Shown in pieces: positions 9,551 through 18,874 of a DNA stretch of 64,000 nucleotides (positions are counted from its first letter, which is position 1; each line of letters opens with the position of its first letter). A model generated the notes under the pieces. The model saw only the letters and a program-made list of their open reading frames with translations, had not been told where the DNA came from and ran no database searches. A program made the translations under genes and the position numbers. The DNA is from Acidobacteriaceae bacterium (GTDB lineage Bacteria; Acidobacteriota; Terriglobia; Terriglobales; Acidobacteriaceae): the NCBI GenBank assembly GCA_021323655.1, contig JAJPKO010000034.1:1-64000 (forward strand), given 5' to 3'.

Positions 9551-10279
9551 TCACGCGCCAAGCAGGCGCAGCAACCATCCTGCAAGCATGCCTCCGATGC
9601 AGGGTCCAAGTATGGGAACCAATGCGTAGCCCCAGTCACTGGGCCCTTTTCCGGAGATTGGAAGAACGGAGTGTGCAACGCGGGGGCCCAGGTCGCGTGC
9701 GGGATTAATGGCGTATCCGGTGGTGCCGCCCAGCGAGAGTCCGATAGACCATACGATGCAGCCCACAAGATACGGTGAAAGGCCGGCTGCGGCCCCGGTG
9801 GAGAGTACAAGTTTCGAACTCACAGCCCCTACGACGAGCACGAGAACTGCGGTGCCGACGATTTCTGAAAAAAGATTTGCTGCAAAATTCCGCACGGCGG
9901 GAATGGTGCAGAAGGTGGCGCGCTTCGTGGCCGCATCCTCGGTCAGCTTCCAGTGCGGAAGGTAGTGCAGCCACACGAGAACCGCTCCGGCGAATGCTCC
10001 GAGAAGCTGTGCGCTGATGTAGGGAACGCATTTGCTGAAGCTGCCGGTCTGCACGGCCATGGCCAGAGTGATGGCAGGATTCAGGTGTGCGTCTGCACTG
10101 CCGCAGAGCACAGAGACAAAAACACCGCAGATGACGGCAAAGGCCCATCCTGTGGTGATGACCATCCACCCGCTGTTTTCCGCTTTCGATCGTTTCAGCA
10201 GGACCCCGGCAACGACCCCATTGCCAAGCAAAATGAGCACCAGTGTGCCCATAAATTCACCGAAGAATGGAGACCTCAT
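9551..10279 (-). CDS. glpF: Glycerol facilitator GlpF (aquaglyceroporin)
   Basis: A 242-residue inner-membrane channel with six hydrophobic helices. Both pore NPA boxes are present: HLNPAIT at 67-69 and INPARD at 192-194. The aspartate after the second NPA-Arg is the hallmark of glycerol-conducting members rather than water-only aquaporins. Its ATG overlaps the glpD stop by 4 bases (10276-10279), so it is translationally coupled as the last gene of glpK-glpD-glpF. It gives facilitated glycerol entry, with GlpK trapping the product. Confidence 0.93.
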   Translation of the reverse strand: MRSPFFGEFMGTLVLILLGNGVVAGVLLKRSKAENSGWMVITTGWAFAVICGVFVSVLCGSADAHLNPAITLAMAVQTGSFSKCVPYISAQLLGAFAGAVLVWLHYLPHWKLTEDAATKRATFCTIPAVRNFAANLFSEIVGTAVLVLVVGAVSSKLVLSTGAAAGLSPYLVGCIVWSIGLSLGGTTGYAINPARDLGPRVAHSVLPISGKGPSDWGYALVPILGPCIGGMLAGWLLRLLGA

Positions 10280-11856
10280 TCTGTTCTTTCACCGTCAAGA
10301 CTGTATTGTTTTACCAGCGCTTGAAACTCAGCCACTTGCTGCGTGACCCAACCCTTATCTCTGTGCAGTTCCTGTGCCATGATTTCCGCCACCGCTTGCG
10401 CCATTTCGCCGGCGGCCCGGGCGTTCAGAAGGAGAGCGCGCGTGCGGCGTGCAAGCGCATCTTCGACTGTTCGGGCCATTTCATGTCGTGCTGCCCATAC
10501 AATTTCTGCGCCGATGTAGGGAAGGGTAGGATGCAGGGGGGAGGCGAGTTCAGGATTCGCGGCGGCGATTTGTCGGATCGCTTCTGCATCAGAACCGTAA
10601 ACCCAAAGGCTGCCCAGGGCGCCAGTATTTTCTGCATAGCCGTGAATTTTGAGTGTCTTCGTGACGCATGGCTCTTCACGCAGGCGGCCCAGGGTGATGG
10701 CATGGTCTACGCAGTCTTCAGCCATGTGACGGTACGTGGTCCATTTACCTCCGGTGATGGTGAGCAGGCCGGAGTTGTCCACGTGGATTGTGTGGTCGCG
10801 CGAAAGTGCCGAGGTTTTGCCCGCAGCTCCAGTAGCTTTGACCAATGGGCGAATGCCTGCAAATACGCTGAGTACATCGCTGCGCCTGGGCGGACGGCTG
10901 AGGTATTGCGCTGCCGTATCGAGAATGAACTGAATCTCTTCCTCCAGTGCGCGCGGCTCGTAGGATGGTTCTTCAATCGGAGTGTCCGTTGTGCCGACCA
11001 GGGTGTGCTGGTGCCAGGGGATGGCAAACATCACGCGGCCATCGCTGGTGCGCGGAACCATGATGGCTGTGTCTCCGGAAAGGAACGACCGCTCGAAGAC
11101 GAGATGGATGCCCTGGCTTGGCTCGACCATGGAGGGCACTTCCGGGTCGGCCATGCGGCGGATTGTATCGGTGAATATTCCTGTAGCGTTGATGACCACG
11201 CGCGATGCGATGGTGTACTGCTGGCCGGTTTCAGCGTCGTGCGCGATGACCCCGTTTACATAGCCTTCATCATCTTTGGTGATTCCAGTGACCGGCATAT
11301 AATTGACGAGCACTGCGTTGTGGTCTGCGGCCGTCGCAGCGAGATGAATCAGCAAGCGCGAATCATCAAACTGGCCATCGTAGTAGATGACGCCGCCGCG
11401 CAGGCCTTCTTTCTGCAATGTTGGAAGGCGCTCAAGCACCTCTTCCGACGAAAGCAGGCGCGACTTGCCGAAGCCGTATTTGCCTGCAAGCATGTCATAG
11501 AGCTTCAACCCGATGCCGTAAAACGGAGCTTCCCACCAGGAATAATTGGGGACGACAAACGCTAGATCGCTGACCAGATGCGGTGCGTTCTGCCGCAGGA
11601 TGCCGCGCTCCTTCAGCGCTTCCATAACGAGCGAGATGTTTCCCTGCTCCAGATAACGCACGCCGCCGTGGACGAGCTTGGTGCTGCGGCTCGATGTTCC
11701 TTTACCGAAGTCTTTGGCTTCCAACAGCAGAACGTCGAAGCCGCGCGTAGCTGCGTCTACAGCAATACCCATGCCGGTGGCCCCGCCGCCAATGACGATG
11801 ATGTCCCATGGAGTTTCGCGCTGCGCAATCTGCGCGATCATCTGTTCGCGAATCAT
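10276..11856 (-). CDS. glpD: Aerobic glycerol-3-phosphate dehydrogenase GlpD
   Basis: FAD-dependent membrane-associated oxidation of sn-glycerol-3-phosphate to dihydroxyacetone phosphate, passing electrons to quinone. The dinucleotide-binding motif IIVIGGGATGMGIA lies near the N-terminus, followed by GTSSRSTKLVHGGVRYLE, which is diagnostic of GlpD. Later come VINATG, the substrate region and the GGKWTTYRHMAED motif. The frame extends to a TTG at 11877, but the ATG at 11856 overlaps the glpK stop as ATGA (11853-11856) and gives 526 residues, the normal length. The overlap indicates coupled translation. Confidence 0.95.
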   Translation of the reverse strand: MIREQMIAQIAQRETPWDIIVIGGGATGMGIAVDAATRGFDVLLLEAKDFGKGTSSRSTKLVHGGVRYLEQGNISLVMEALKERGILRQNAPHLVSDLAFVVPNYSWWEAPFYGIGLKLYDMLAGKYGFGKSRLLSSEEVLERLPTLQKEGLRGGVIYYDGQFDDSRLLIHLAATAADHNAVLVNYMPVTGITKDDEGYVNGVIAHDAETGQQYTIASRVVINATGIFTDTIRRMADPEVPSMVEPSQGIHLVFERSFLSGDTAIMVPRTSDGRVMFAIPWHQHTLVGTTDTPIEEPSYEPRALEEEIQFILDTAAQYLSRPPRRSDVLSVFAGIRPLVKATGAAGKTSALSRDHTIHVDNSGLLTITGGKWTTYRHMAEDCVDHAITLGRLREEPCVTKTLKIHGYAENTGALGSLWVYGSDAEAIRQIAAANPELASPLHPTLPYIGAEIVWAARHEMARTVEDALARRTRALLLNARAAGEMAQAVAEIMAQELHRDKGWVTQQVAEFQALVKQYSLDGERTE

Positions 11857-13352
11857 GCGGGACCATCCTGGGTCCAATGTTTGCTGCGCTCAACGGCGTT
11901 GCGCCAGCGGTCGCGCATGGCTGTAATCTCTTTGCGATTGCGATTGGGTTCAAACCGGGTATCGTTCTTCCGGCTTGACCAGATTTGTTGCGGGCTGTCC
12001 CAGAAGCCCACGGCAAGTCCCGCGAGATAAGCTGCGCCAAGTGCAGTCGTTTCCGTTACGGCGGGGCGCAAGACCGGAATCCCCAGGAGGTCGGCCTGAA
12101 ACTGCATCAGCATGTCGTTGACGGCGGCGCCGCCATCCACGCGCAGCTCAGAGAAGTTGCTGCCTGACTCCGAGTTCATCGCGTCTATGACATCTGCTAC
12201 CTGGAATGCGATGCTTTCGAGGGCCGCGCGCGCGATGTGTCCATGCTGAGTGCTGCGGCGCAGGCCGATGAGAAGCCCGCTCGCATGTGCGTCCCAATGC
12301 GGAGCGCCAAGGCCAACGAAGGCAGGAACCAGGACCACTCCATCTGAATCGGAAACAGTACTGGCCAGCGCTTCGACGTCGGAAGATTTCTGGATGATCT
12401 TCAAGTTGTCGCGCAACCATTGCACGACTGCGCCGCCAATAAAAATGCTGCCTTCGAAGGCATATTCAAGTTTGCGATTCAAACTGCAGATCAGCGTTGT
12501 AATCAGGCGATGTTTGGATGCGACAAACTTTTGCCCGATGTTTTGCAGCAGAAAACATCCAGTACCATAGGTGTTTTTTGCATCTCCTGGATTGAGACAT
12601 AACTGCCCGAAAAGGGCTGATTGCTGATCGCCTGCAATGCCGGCGATGGGAATGGTGCCGAGGCCAAGAGTGGTGGTGACTTCACCATTGGTTTCGCCCG
12701 ACCAGACGACTTCGGGCATCATTTGCCGAGGGACATTGAAAAGCTTCAACAGGTCGTCATCCCATGTGCCTTCGACGATGTTGAAGAGCATGGTGCGCGA
12801 AGCATTGGTGTAGTCGGTGACGTGCTTTTTGCCGCTGGTCAGGTTCCAGATGAGCCAGCTATCTACAGTGCCAAAGGCCAGCTTGCCGGCTTCAGCTTTT
12901 TTGCGCGCTCCGGGGACATTTTCGAGCAGCCAGGCGATCTTGGTTGCAGAAAAGTAGGGGTCAATCAGCAGGCCCGTTTTGTTGACGATCGTCTTCTCCA
13001 CTCCTTCATCTACAAATCGCTTGCATACTGCGGCGGTGCGGCGATCCTGCCAGACAATGGCATTGTGAATGGGCTTGCTGGTTTCACGGTCCCACACGAT
13101 GACGGTTTCCCGCTGGTTGGTGATGCCGAGCGCCGCCACATCCCGCGGGCGCGCTCCGGCGCGAGCGAGTGCTTCAATGGCAGAGCTGAGTTGCGTCGTC
13201 AGGATGTCGAATGGATCATGCTCGACCCATCCACTCTCGGGGTAAATCTGGCGGAATTCCTGTTGCGCCTGCGCGGCAATTTCGCCATTCTGTGTAAAAA
13301 GAATGGCGCGTGAGCTGGTTGTTCCCTGGTCCAGAGCAAGAATGTAACGCAT
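11853..13352 (-). CDS. glpK: Glycerol kinase GlpK
   Basis: ATP-dependent phosphorylation of glycerol to sn-glycerol-3-phosphate (FGGY kinase family). It starts with the phosphate-1 motif LALDQGTTSSRA at residues 5-16. The family landmarks GITNQRET, WQDRRT, the TNASRTML loop, IAGDQQSALFGQ and LRVDGGAAVNDMLMQ are all visible. The ATG at 13352 gives 499 residues, as expected; the open frame upstream to 13568 is not used. It is the first gene of the operon, divergent from hmgA across a 111-bp gap. Confidence 0.96.
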   Translation of the reverse strand: MRYILALDQGTTSSRAILFTQNGEIAAQAQQEFRQIYPESGWVEHDPFDILTTQLSSAIEALARAGARPRDVAALGITNQRETVIVWDRETSKPIHNAIVWQDRRTAAVCKRFVDEGVEKTIVNKTGLLIDPYFSATKIAWLLENVPGARKKAEAGKLAFGTVDSWLIWNLTSGKKHVTDYTNASRTMLFNIVEGTWDDDLLKLFNVPRQMMPEVVWSGETNGEVTTTLGLGTIPIAGIAGDQQSALFGQLCLNPGDAKNTYGTGCFLLQNIGQKFVASKHRLITTLICSLNRKLEYAFEGSIFIGGAVVQWLRDNLKIIQKSSDVEALASTVSDSDGVVLVPAFVGLGAPHWDAHASGLLIGLRRSTQHGHIARAALESIAFQVADVIDAMNSESGSNFSELRVDGGAAVNDMLMQFQADLLGIPVLRPAVTETTALGAAYLAGLAVGFWDSPQQIWSSRKNDTRFEPNRNRKEITAMRDRWRNAVERSKHWTQDGPA

Positions 13353-13463
13353 AAATTTTGCAAAGATGAGTAAACAATGTTCGCGGGCGAGTTGCAAGCT
13401 CCTGCCGAAGTTGCCAAACGACCTTGCCAGCAGATAGTTTATAGAGTTTTCACTGGAGGGGAC
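13353..13463. promoter_or_regulatory. Divergent promoter region between glpK and hmgA
   Basis: This 111-bp gap separates the first genes of two divergent operons and must hold both promoters. A strong ribosome-binding site (GGAGGGG, about 13455-13461) precedes the hmgA ATG at 13464. No convincing paired -35/-10 or clear palindrome could be picked out by eye. Confidence 0.45.
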
Positions 13464-14771
13464 ATGCCCGCTTCCGAATTGAAATACAACTCTGGATTTG
13501 GAAATGAGTTTGCGACCGAGGCCGTTCCCGGCGCGCTGCCGCAGGGGCAGAATGCTCCGCAGAAGCATCCGTTAGGGCTGTACACGGAGCAGTTCAGCGG
13601 AACCTCATTCACATCTCCGCGACATGTGAACCGGCGCACCTGGACCTATCGTATCCGGCCGTCGGTGACGCATAAGCCGTATGAAGAAGCGCCGGTGAAG
13701 CTCATTCGCAGCGGCCCGTTTACTGAGGTCTCGACACCGCCGAGCCAGTTGCGCTGGGACCCGGTACCGCTTCCGCAGGAGCCGACCGACTTTGTGAGCG
13801 GCATGATTACGATGGGCGGCAATGGCGATCCGGCGATACAGACAGGCGTTGCCATCCATGTGTACGCGATCAACCAATCCATGGAAGACCGCTTTTTCTA
13901 CAACGCGGACGGCGAAATGCTGGTTGTTCCGCAGGAGGGTGGGCTGCGTTTCCATACAGAGCTGGGTATTCTGGGCGTCGCTCCGGGAGAAATCTGCGTG
14001 CTGCCGCGCGGGCTGAAATTCCGAGTAGTACTGGAAGGCAAAGCCGCGCGCGGATACATCTGCGAGAATTATGGGCAGCAGTTCCGATTGCCGGAGCTTG
14101 GACCGATTGGGGCGAACGGGCTGGCGAATGCGCGCGATTTTCTTTATCCGCAGGCTGCGTATGAAGACCGCGAAGGCACATTCCACATTGTGAGCAAGTT
14201 TTTAGGAAAACTGTGGGTGGCGGAGATTGATCACTCGCCTCTCGACGTTGTGGGATGGCATGGGAATTATGCTCCATACAAATACGATTTGAAAAACTTT
14301 AACTGCATTAACTCCGTTTCGTTTGACCATCCGGACCCATCTATCTATACAGTGCTGACTTCACCGAGTGCAATTTCGGGAACTGCGAACGTGGATTTTG
14401 CCATCTTTCCTCCACGCTGGATGGTGGCCGAGCATACGTTTCGCCCGCCATGGTTCCACCGCAACATGATGAACGAGTTCATGGGGCTTGTGTTTGGGCA
14501 GTATGATGCGAAAGCGGAAGGCTTTGTTCCCGGCGGAGCGAGCCTGCACAATTGCATGGCAGGACATGGTCCGGATGCTGAGACCTTTGAGAAGGCAAGC
14601 GCTGCTGAATTGAAGCCGCAGTATCTGGGTAATACGCTGGCTTTTATGTTTGAGACACAACTCGCGGTGCGTCCGACAAAGTATGCTTTGGAGACGAAGG
14701 TCCTTCAGCACGAATACTTCGAATGCTGGCAGGGACTAAAGAAGTACTTCAAATCAGGAGCAAAAGGATGA
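13464..14771 (+). CDS. hmgA: Homogentisate 1,2-dioxygenase HmgA
   Basis: Opens the ring of homogentisate to 4-maleylacetoacetate in tyrosine/phenylalanine catabolism. The 435 residues match the family. The Fe(II) ligands are visible as H332 and E338 in [12 protein letters not shown] and H368 in MAGHGPD, with the same spacing as in the human enzyme (6 and 30 residues). The N-terminal [10 protein letters not shown] is typical. The start at 13464 is set by a strong GGAGGGG site; the frame upstream to 13377 is not needed. The stop overlaps the ATG of the next gene as ATGA. Confidence 0.96.
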   Translation: MPASELKYNSGFGNEFATEAVPGALPQGQNAPQKHPLGLYTEQFSGTSFTSPRHVNRRTWTYRIRPSVTHKPYEEAPVKLIRSGPFTEVSTPPSQLRWDPVPLPQEPTDFVSGMITMGGNGDPAIQTGVAIHVYAINQSMEDRFFYNADGEMLVVPQEGGLRFHTELGILGVAPGEICVLPRGLKFRVVLEGKAARGYICENYGQQFRLPELGPIGANGLANARDFLYPQAAYEDREGTFHIVSKFLGKLWVAEIDHSPLDVVGWHGNYAPYKYDLKNFNCINSVSFDHPDPSIYTVLTSPSAISGTANVDFAIFPPRWMVAEHTFRPPWFHRNMMNEFMGLVFGQYDAKAEGFVPGGASLHNCMAGHGPDAETFEKASAAELKPQYLGNTLAFMFETQLAVRPTKYALETKVLQHEYFECWQGLKKYFKSGAKG

Positions 14772-15640
14772 CGGCCATCGAGGCGCTGCTTGGCGGATTA
14801 GTGGATTATGCCGGCCTGTTTCCGCCCGCGGAACTCGATATGCTGACCGCCGTAAAGAATTATGCCAGCTACCGTTCGGGCGACCACGCGTGGATGCTTG
14901 GGCGCTTTATTGTTCCGGCACCCAGGCTGACGGAGTTCACCAGAGCATTCAATGAGGCGTGCTGCGATGAGCAAGGGACCCCATGGCTCTTAAGCGTGAT
15001 CAGCAGCGGCGACGCGAATGAAGATGCGCGTCTGATGGAGAATTTCAGCGAAGGCGCCGCGTTTCTTCAGTCTGCGGAGTGCAAGGTGGAAAATACAGCG
15101 CAGTGCGAGCAGATGGTATTGGCTGCTCCGGCAGAACTTGCCGTTTACGCCGAGTTTTCGCCGGCAGAGTGCGATGCGATGCTTCCTGTTCTGAAACGGC
15201 TGGATGCGCGCGCCAAGATACGCACGGGTGGTATTCGTTCCAATGCCTTTCCCAGCGCGGAGCGGGTTGCTCATTTTCTCGTCTCCTGTGCTGCGGCGAA
15301 GGTCGGCTTCAAGGCCACGGCTGGGCTGCATCATCCGCTGCGTTCTGTGCATAAGCTGACGTATGAGGCGGAGAGCGGTTCGACGCTGATGCACGGTTTC
15401 ATCAACGTATTTGTAGCTGCGATGGTTGCGTATTATGGAGCATCGCAGGAAGACGTGCTGATGGTACTGCTGGAAGACAGTCCCGAGTCCTTTGAATGGG
15501 ACAAACATGCGCTTGCCTGGCGCAACCAGAAATTTTCTGTGGAGCAGATCAGGGACGCGCGGGAGAATTTTGCCACCAGTTTCGGGTCGTGCTCATTTAC
15601 TGAGCCTGTCGAAGGCCTGCGCGCTTTAGGATGGCTCTGA
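14768..15640 (+). CDS. Conserved unknown protein of the homogentisate operon
   Basis: A 290-residue protein whose ATG overlaps the hmgA stop and whose stop overlaps the fahA start region, so it is translationally coupled on both sides. It has no signal peptide and no membrane segment. The most distinctive stretch is [14 protein letters not shown] (about residues 152-165) and [13 protein letters not shown] (about 181-193), which looks like a barrel-type phosphate- or carboxylate-binding site with a conserved Lys, a His pair and an Arg. It is not a glutathione-S-transferase-fold protein. HmgA produces maleylacetoacetate and FahA consumes fumarylacetoacetate, and no MaiA-type isomerase is present here. 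A role at the isomerase step is therefore an attractive but unproven inference. Confidence 0.75.
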   Translation: MTAIEALLGGLVDYAGLFPPAELDMLTAVKNYASYRSGDHAWMLGRFIVPAPRLTEFTRAFNEACCDEQGTPWLLSVISSGDANEDARLMENFSEGAAFLQSAECKVENTAQCEQMVLAAPAELAVYAEFSPAECDAMLPVLKRLDARAKIRTGGIRSNAFPSAERVAHFLVSCAAAKVGFKATAGLHHPLRSVHKLTYEAESGSTLMHGFINVFVAAMVAYYGASQEDVLMVLLEDSPESFEWDKHALAWRNQKFSVEQIRDARENFATSFGSCSFTEPVEGLRALGWL

Positions 15641-16926
15641 TGCAGAAAAGCTGGATTGACTCTGCCAATGATGGCAGCACTGATTTTCCTTTACAGAACC
15701 TGCCGTTTGGAGTTTTCTCTGTTGCAGGGGACGGGCCGCGGATCGGCATTGCCATTGGAAATCGTGTGCTGGATCTGCGGGCGTGTGCCGAAAATGGGCT
15801 GCTTGATACGCTAGATAGACCGGTCCAGGATGCGTGCTGTACTCCTGTATTGAATGAATTGATGGCCCTCGGACGCTCTGCTGCTTCAGCTGTCAGAAGG
15901 CGCGTGATGGAATTGCTGGCCGAAGATGCTCCGGCAAACTTACGCGGAAGAATGGAGCCGTTATTGCATGTGGCGGAGCAGGTTACTATGCATTTGCCTG
16001 CTGCGATCGGTGACTACACGGATTTTTATGCCTCGGTGTATCACGCGACGAACGTTGGCAGGCTCTTCCGTCCGGACAATCCGCTGCTTCCGAACTACAA
16101 ATATGTGCCAATCGGTTATCACGGGCGGGCATCATCTATTGTGGTCAGCGACACGGGTGTGAAGCGTCCCAGCGGTCAGATCAAGCCGGCTGATGCGGCT
16201 GTTCCGACCTTCGCACCGACGCGGCTGCTCGACTATGAACTGGAAATGGGCTGCTTTGTCGCAGACGGCAATGATCTGGGGCAGCCTGTTCCAATCCATG
16301 AGGCGGAAGAATATATCTTTGGCCTTTGTCTGCTGAATGACTGGTCGGCGCGCGATATGCAGGCATGGGAGTATCAGCCGCTCGGACCATTTCTGTCCAA
16401 GAATTTTGCGACGAGTATTTCGCCGTGGGTTGTGACTCTGGATGCGCTTCAACCTTTTCGAGTGCCTGCTTTTCAGCGCGAAGCCGGAGATCCTGATCCG
16501 TTGCCATATCTTAATTCGGCGGATGACCGGCTGCGCGGTGGCTTTGACGTGGTGCTGGAGGCCTGGCTTTCTTCAAAATTGATGCGCGATGAAAAGCTCG
16601 CTCCCATCATGCTAAGCCGCGGAAACATGCGCGACCTTTACTGGACGCTTGCGCAGATGCTTACACATCACGCGAGCAATGGCTGCAATCTTCGTCCCGG
16701 GGACCTGCTGGGAACCGGGACTGTTTCCGGACCGGGTAAAGACTCAGCAGGCTGCCTGCTCGAGATGACTCGGCGGGGAACTGAGCCGATTTCGTTGCCT
16801 ACGGGTGAGCAGCGCAAATTTCTGGAGGACGGCGATGAGGTCGTCTTCCGTGGATACTGCATCCGGGAAGGTCATCCGCGAATTGGTTTCGGGGAGTGCC
16901 GTGGAGTGGTGCTTCCGCCGGAATAG
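15631..16926 (+). CDS. fahA: Fumarylacetoacetase FahA
   Basis: Hydrolyses fumarylacetoacetate to fumarate and acetoacetate, the last step of the homogentisate pathway. It is 431 residues with the eukaryotic-type N-terminal SH3-like domain (about 20-120). The catalytic domain shows DYTDFYASVYHATNVG, DYELEMGCFV, LLNDWSARDMQAWEY, GPFLSKNFATSISPW and GTGTVSGP, which cover the metal and substrate residues. The start at 15631 overlaps the upstream gene by 10 bases; an alternative ATG at 15640 sits in a TGATG stop-start junction and has an equally good AGGA site. Confidence 0.95.
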   Translation: MALMQKSWIDSANDGSTDFPLQNLPFGVFSVAGDGPRIGIAIGNRVLDLRACAENGLLDTLDRPVQDACCTPVLNELMALGRSAASAVRRRVMELLAEDAPANLRGRMEPLLHVAEQVTMHLPAAIGDYTDFYASVYHATNVGRLFRPDNPLLPNYKYVPIGYHGRASSIVVSDTGVKRPSGQIKPADAAVPTFAPTRLLDYELEMGCFVADGNDLGQPVPIHEAEEYIFGLCLLNDWSARDMQAWEYQPLGPFLSKNFATSISPWVVTLDALQPFRVPAFQREAGDPDPLPYLNSADDRLRGGFDVVLEAWLSSKLMRDEKLAPIMLSRGNMRDLYWTLAQMLTHHASNGCNLRPGDLLGTGTVSGPGKDSAGCLLEMTRRGTEPISLPTGEQRKFLEDGDEVVFRGYCIREGHPRIGFGECRGVVLPPE

Positions 16927-17131
16927 GCCCCTACTTTGTTTGTAAAGTCTTCTTGGGAAATGGGTTATGGAATCTTTCCGGGAATGTCATTCAATATGGA
17001 AGACCTCTTTAGCATGAAGGCAGACGCTTGCAGCTTGAACTACCTCAAAATTTTGTTCCTGTTTCTCTATGGGTAGAGCACAAATACCCGGACAGTGAGG
17101 CGGACGATATTTTCGCTTTAGAATCAGTCGC

Positions 17132-17896
17132 TTACGTGAGGAGAGGCCAGGGCAAGCTCTTGACAAGCTCGGCGACTCGGCGCACATCGCTCTCCGGGGT
17201 GGCGAAGCGGAGATACTCGCGGCTTTCGACGCCGCCCATGGGGATTTCGGTCTTGCGGAACTGCATGGGGCTGGGGAGTTCCTGGTCGAGCGCAATGTGG
17301 ACTTCGCGCGCACCCGTGGTTTCGATGATGGAACGAATGTTGTCCTGGGTGATGCCGCATCCGGGCATGATAATGATGCGGTTACCGGCGGCCTTGATCA
17401 TTTCGGCGACCTTTGGCGCTCCGGCGACGACGGAAGGCTGACCGCCGGAGGTGAGTATGCGGGCTGCTCCGGTGGAAATCACGGCCTCGAGCGCTTCGAG
17501 CAGGTCTCGAGAGACGTCGATGGCGCGATGGAAGGTGACGGGGAGGGGCGCGGCGAGCTCAACGAGCTGGCGGGTCCGTTCGACATCTACTGTACCGTCG
17601 GAGCGGAGCAGTCCGAGCACGATACCATTTGCGCCGAGTTCTTTGGCGGTGCGGATGTCGTGCTGCATGGAGGCAAATTCGGTTTCGGTATAGAGGAAGT
17701 CTCCGCCGCGCGGACGAACCATGACGTTGATGGCGATGCCGGAGCGTTCGCGTGCGGTGCGGATGGTCCCAGCGCTGGGGGTGGTTCCGCCTTCAAGAAG
17801 GTTGGCGCAGAGTTCGACCCGGTCAGCACCGCCGCGCTCGGAGGCGATGACGGCGTCCACGGATTCGAGGCAGATTTCGAGGGCGATGTTTTTCAT
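17132..17896 (-). CDS. cutC: CutC family protein
   Basis: A 254-residue TIM barrel of the CutC family, historically called copper homeostasis proteins; the biochemical role is still unsettled. The start at 17896 gives the typical N-terminus (ALEICLESVDAVIASERGGADRVELCANLLEGG-type, with the conserved Glu and Cys). Further family motifs are VMVRPRGGDFLY, GIVLGLL, TFHRAIDV, ILTSGG and IIIMPGCGI. The frame extends upstream to 18052, but those residues have no family counterpart. It appears monocistronic. Confidence 0.9.
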   Translation of the reverse strand: MKNIALEICLESVDAVIASERGGADRVELCANLLEGGTTPSAGTIRTARERSGIAINVMVRPRGGDFLYTETEFASMQHDIRTAKELGANGIVLGLLRSDGTVDVERTRQLVELAAPLPVTFHRAIDVSRDLLEALEAVISTGAARILTSGGQPSVVAGAPKVAEMIKAAGNRIIIMPGCGITQDNIRSIIETTGAREVHIALDQELPSPMQFRKTEIPMGGVESREYLRFATPESDVRRVAELVKSLPWPLLT

Positions 17897-18112
17897 GGTC
17901 CTTTTTGAGCCTATATCCTGTTGGAGGAATTCTTCGCCTGCTGCCTGGAAGGCCTGCAAAGGGATGGATGATGCTAAGGTCAGGCGCGGTTCGACTCTGT
18001 TCCCCTGCAGCTGCTGCCCCGATTCAGCTTTTTCGTGGTCTGTAAACTCCACACCCGCTGGCCATTGTTTGCGTAAGGTGTATCCCTTTGGATGAGGATG
18101 CAGAGCAGCCGT

Positions 18113-18622
18113 TTATTTTGCGCGGGAGAAGACTACGTAATTGCGGCCGAAATAGAGACGATAGTGGTCACCGTCGGCATCAAGTTGCAGCGGTGTGGGG
18201 CGCTTGATGGCCGTGTCGTGAACGGTGGGGACGGTGAAGAGGTCGTTTGCAGCGATGTCCATGACCAGGAACTTGCCGTTTACAATACCTGTGCCGTAGG
18301 CGCCGGGATGCAGGGTATGTCCGCTGAAATCGAGTGGGACTTCGGTGATGAAGTAAGCTTGGTATTTCTGCTGGATCCCGGTGGAGTACCCGGAATTGTC
18401 TACCAGTGTGGCCAGTGTATACATGCCATCAGGGAAATGGATGCCTGCGGAGTTTCGCGTCTGCACCGGAGCGGACTGGCCGCGGAAGAAGACGGCTTCC
18501 GGGAGAAGTTTTGTTGTTTCGGCGGGGTGGAGGATGACCGGTGCTGAGGACTGGGCGGAAGCGAGAAGGGGCACGAACAGAAGAACTGTCAGCGCGGCGA
18601 GAGAAGCGCGGTGTAATTTCAT
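18113..18622 (-). CDS. Small secreted protein of unknown function
   Basis: The start at 18622 gives 169 residues beginning with a classic signal peptide (MKLHRAS followed by a Leu/Ala-rich core and ASAQ), so export is likely. The mature part is a beta-rich single domain without cysteines. It resembles the small secreted proteins common in acidobacteria that have a transthyretin-like or lipocalin-size fold, but no named family is recognised. Upstream in-frame codons to 18697 lack a ribosome site. Confidence 0.7.
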   Translation of the reverse strand: MKLHRASLAALTVLLFVPLLASAQSSAPVILHPAETTKLLPEAVFFRGQSAPVQTRNSAGIHFPDGMYTLATLVDNSGYSTGIQQKYQAYFITEVPLDFSGHTLHPGAYGTGIVNGKFLVMDIAANDLFTVPTVHDTAIKRPTPLQLDADGDHYRLYFGRNYVVFSRAK

Positions 18623-18874
18623 GACTTCCTTTGTATCAGGAAGGAATAGGGGTGATACAGATTTTTGTCGCGTGCTCTGGTAAATCGGCTCTGGCATTTA
18701 ACAGAAGAACCGCCGATCATGGGTGACGCGCTATTGGGCAACTGCCACGGCCGCTTTTGGAGCTTACTGGAGCTGGCGCGCCTGTGCGCAGAGTTTTTTT
18801 GAACTTTCCTTCTCTCGACTCTTCGCTATAAACGCCACTCCCCACCTTCACCATTGCGAACCTAAAGTTATGAG

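Noticed and set aside
10267-11565. 432-codon plus-strand frame antisense to glpD
   Set aside because: GlpD on the other strand has all family motifs; the antisense frame has no recognisable domain and a composition typical of a GC-rich shadow.
12621-13313. 230-codon plus-strand frame opposite glpK
   Set aside because: Shadow of a certain GlpK gene; no independent support.
17297-17908. 203-codon plus-strand frame opposite cutC
   Set aside because: Gly/Asp-rich composition is an artefact of reading CutC codons backwards; CutC motifs are intact.
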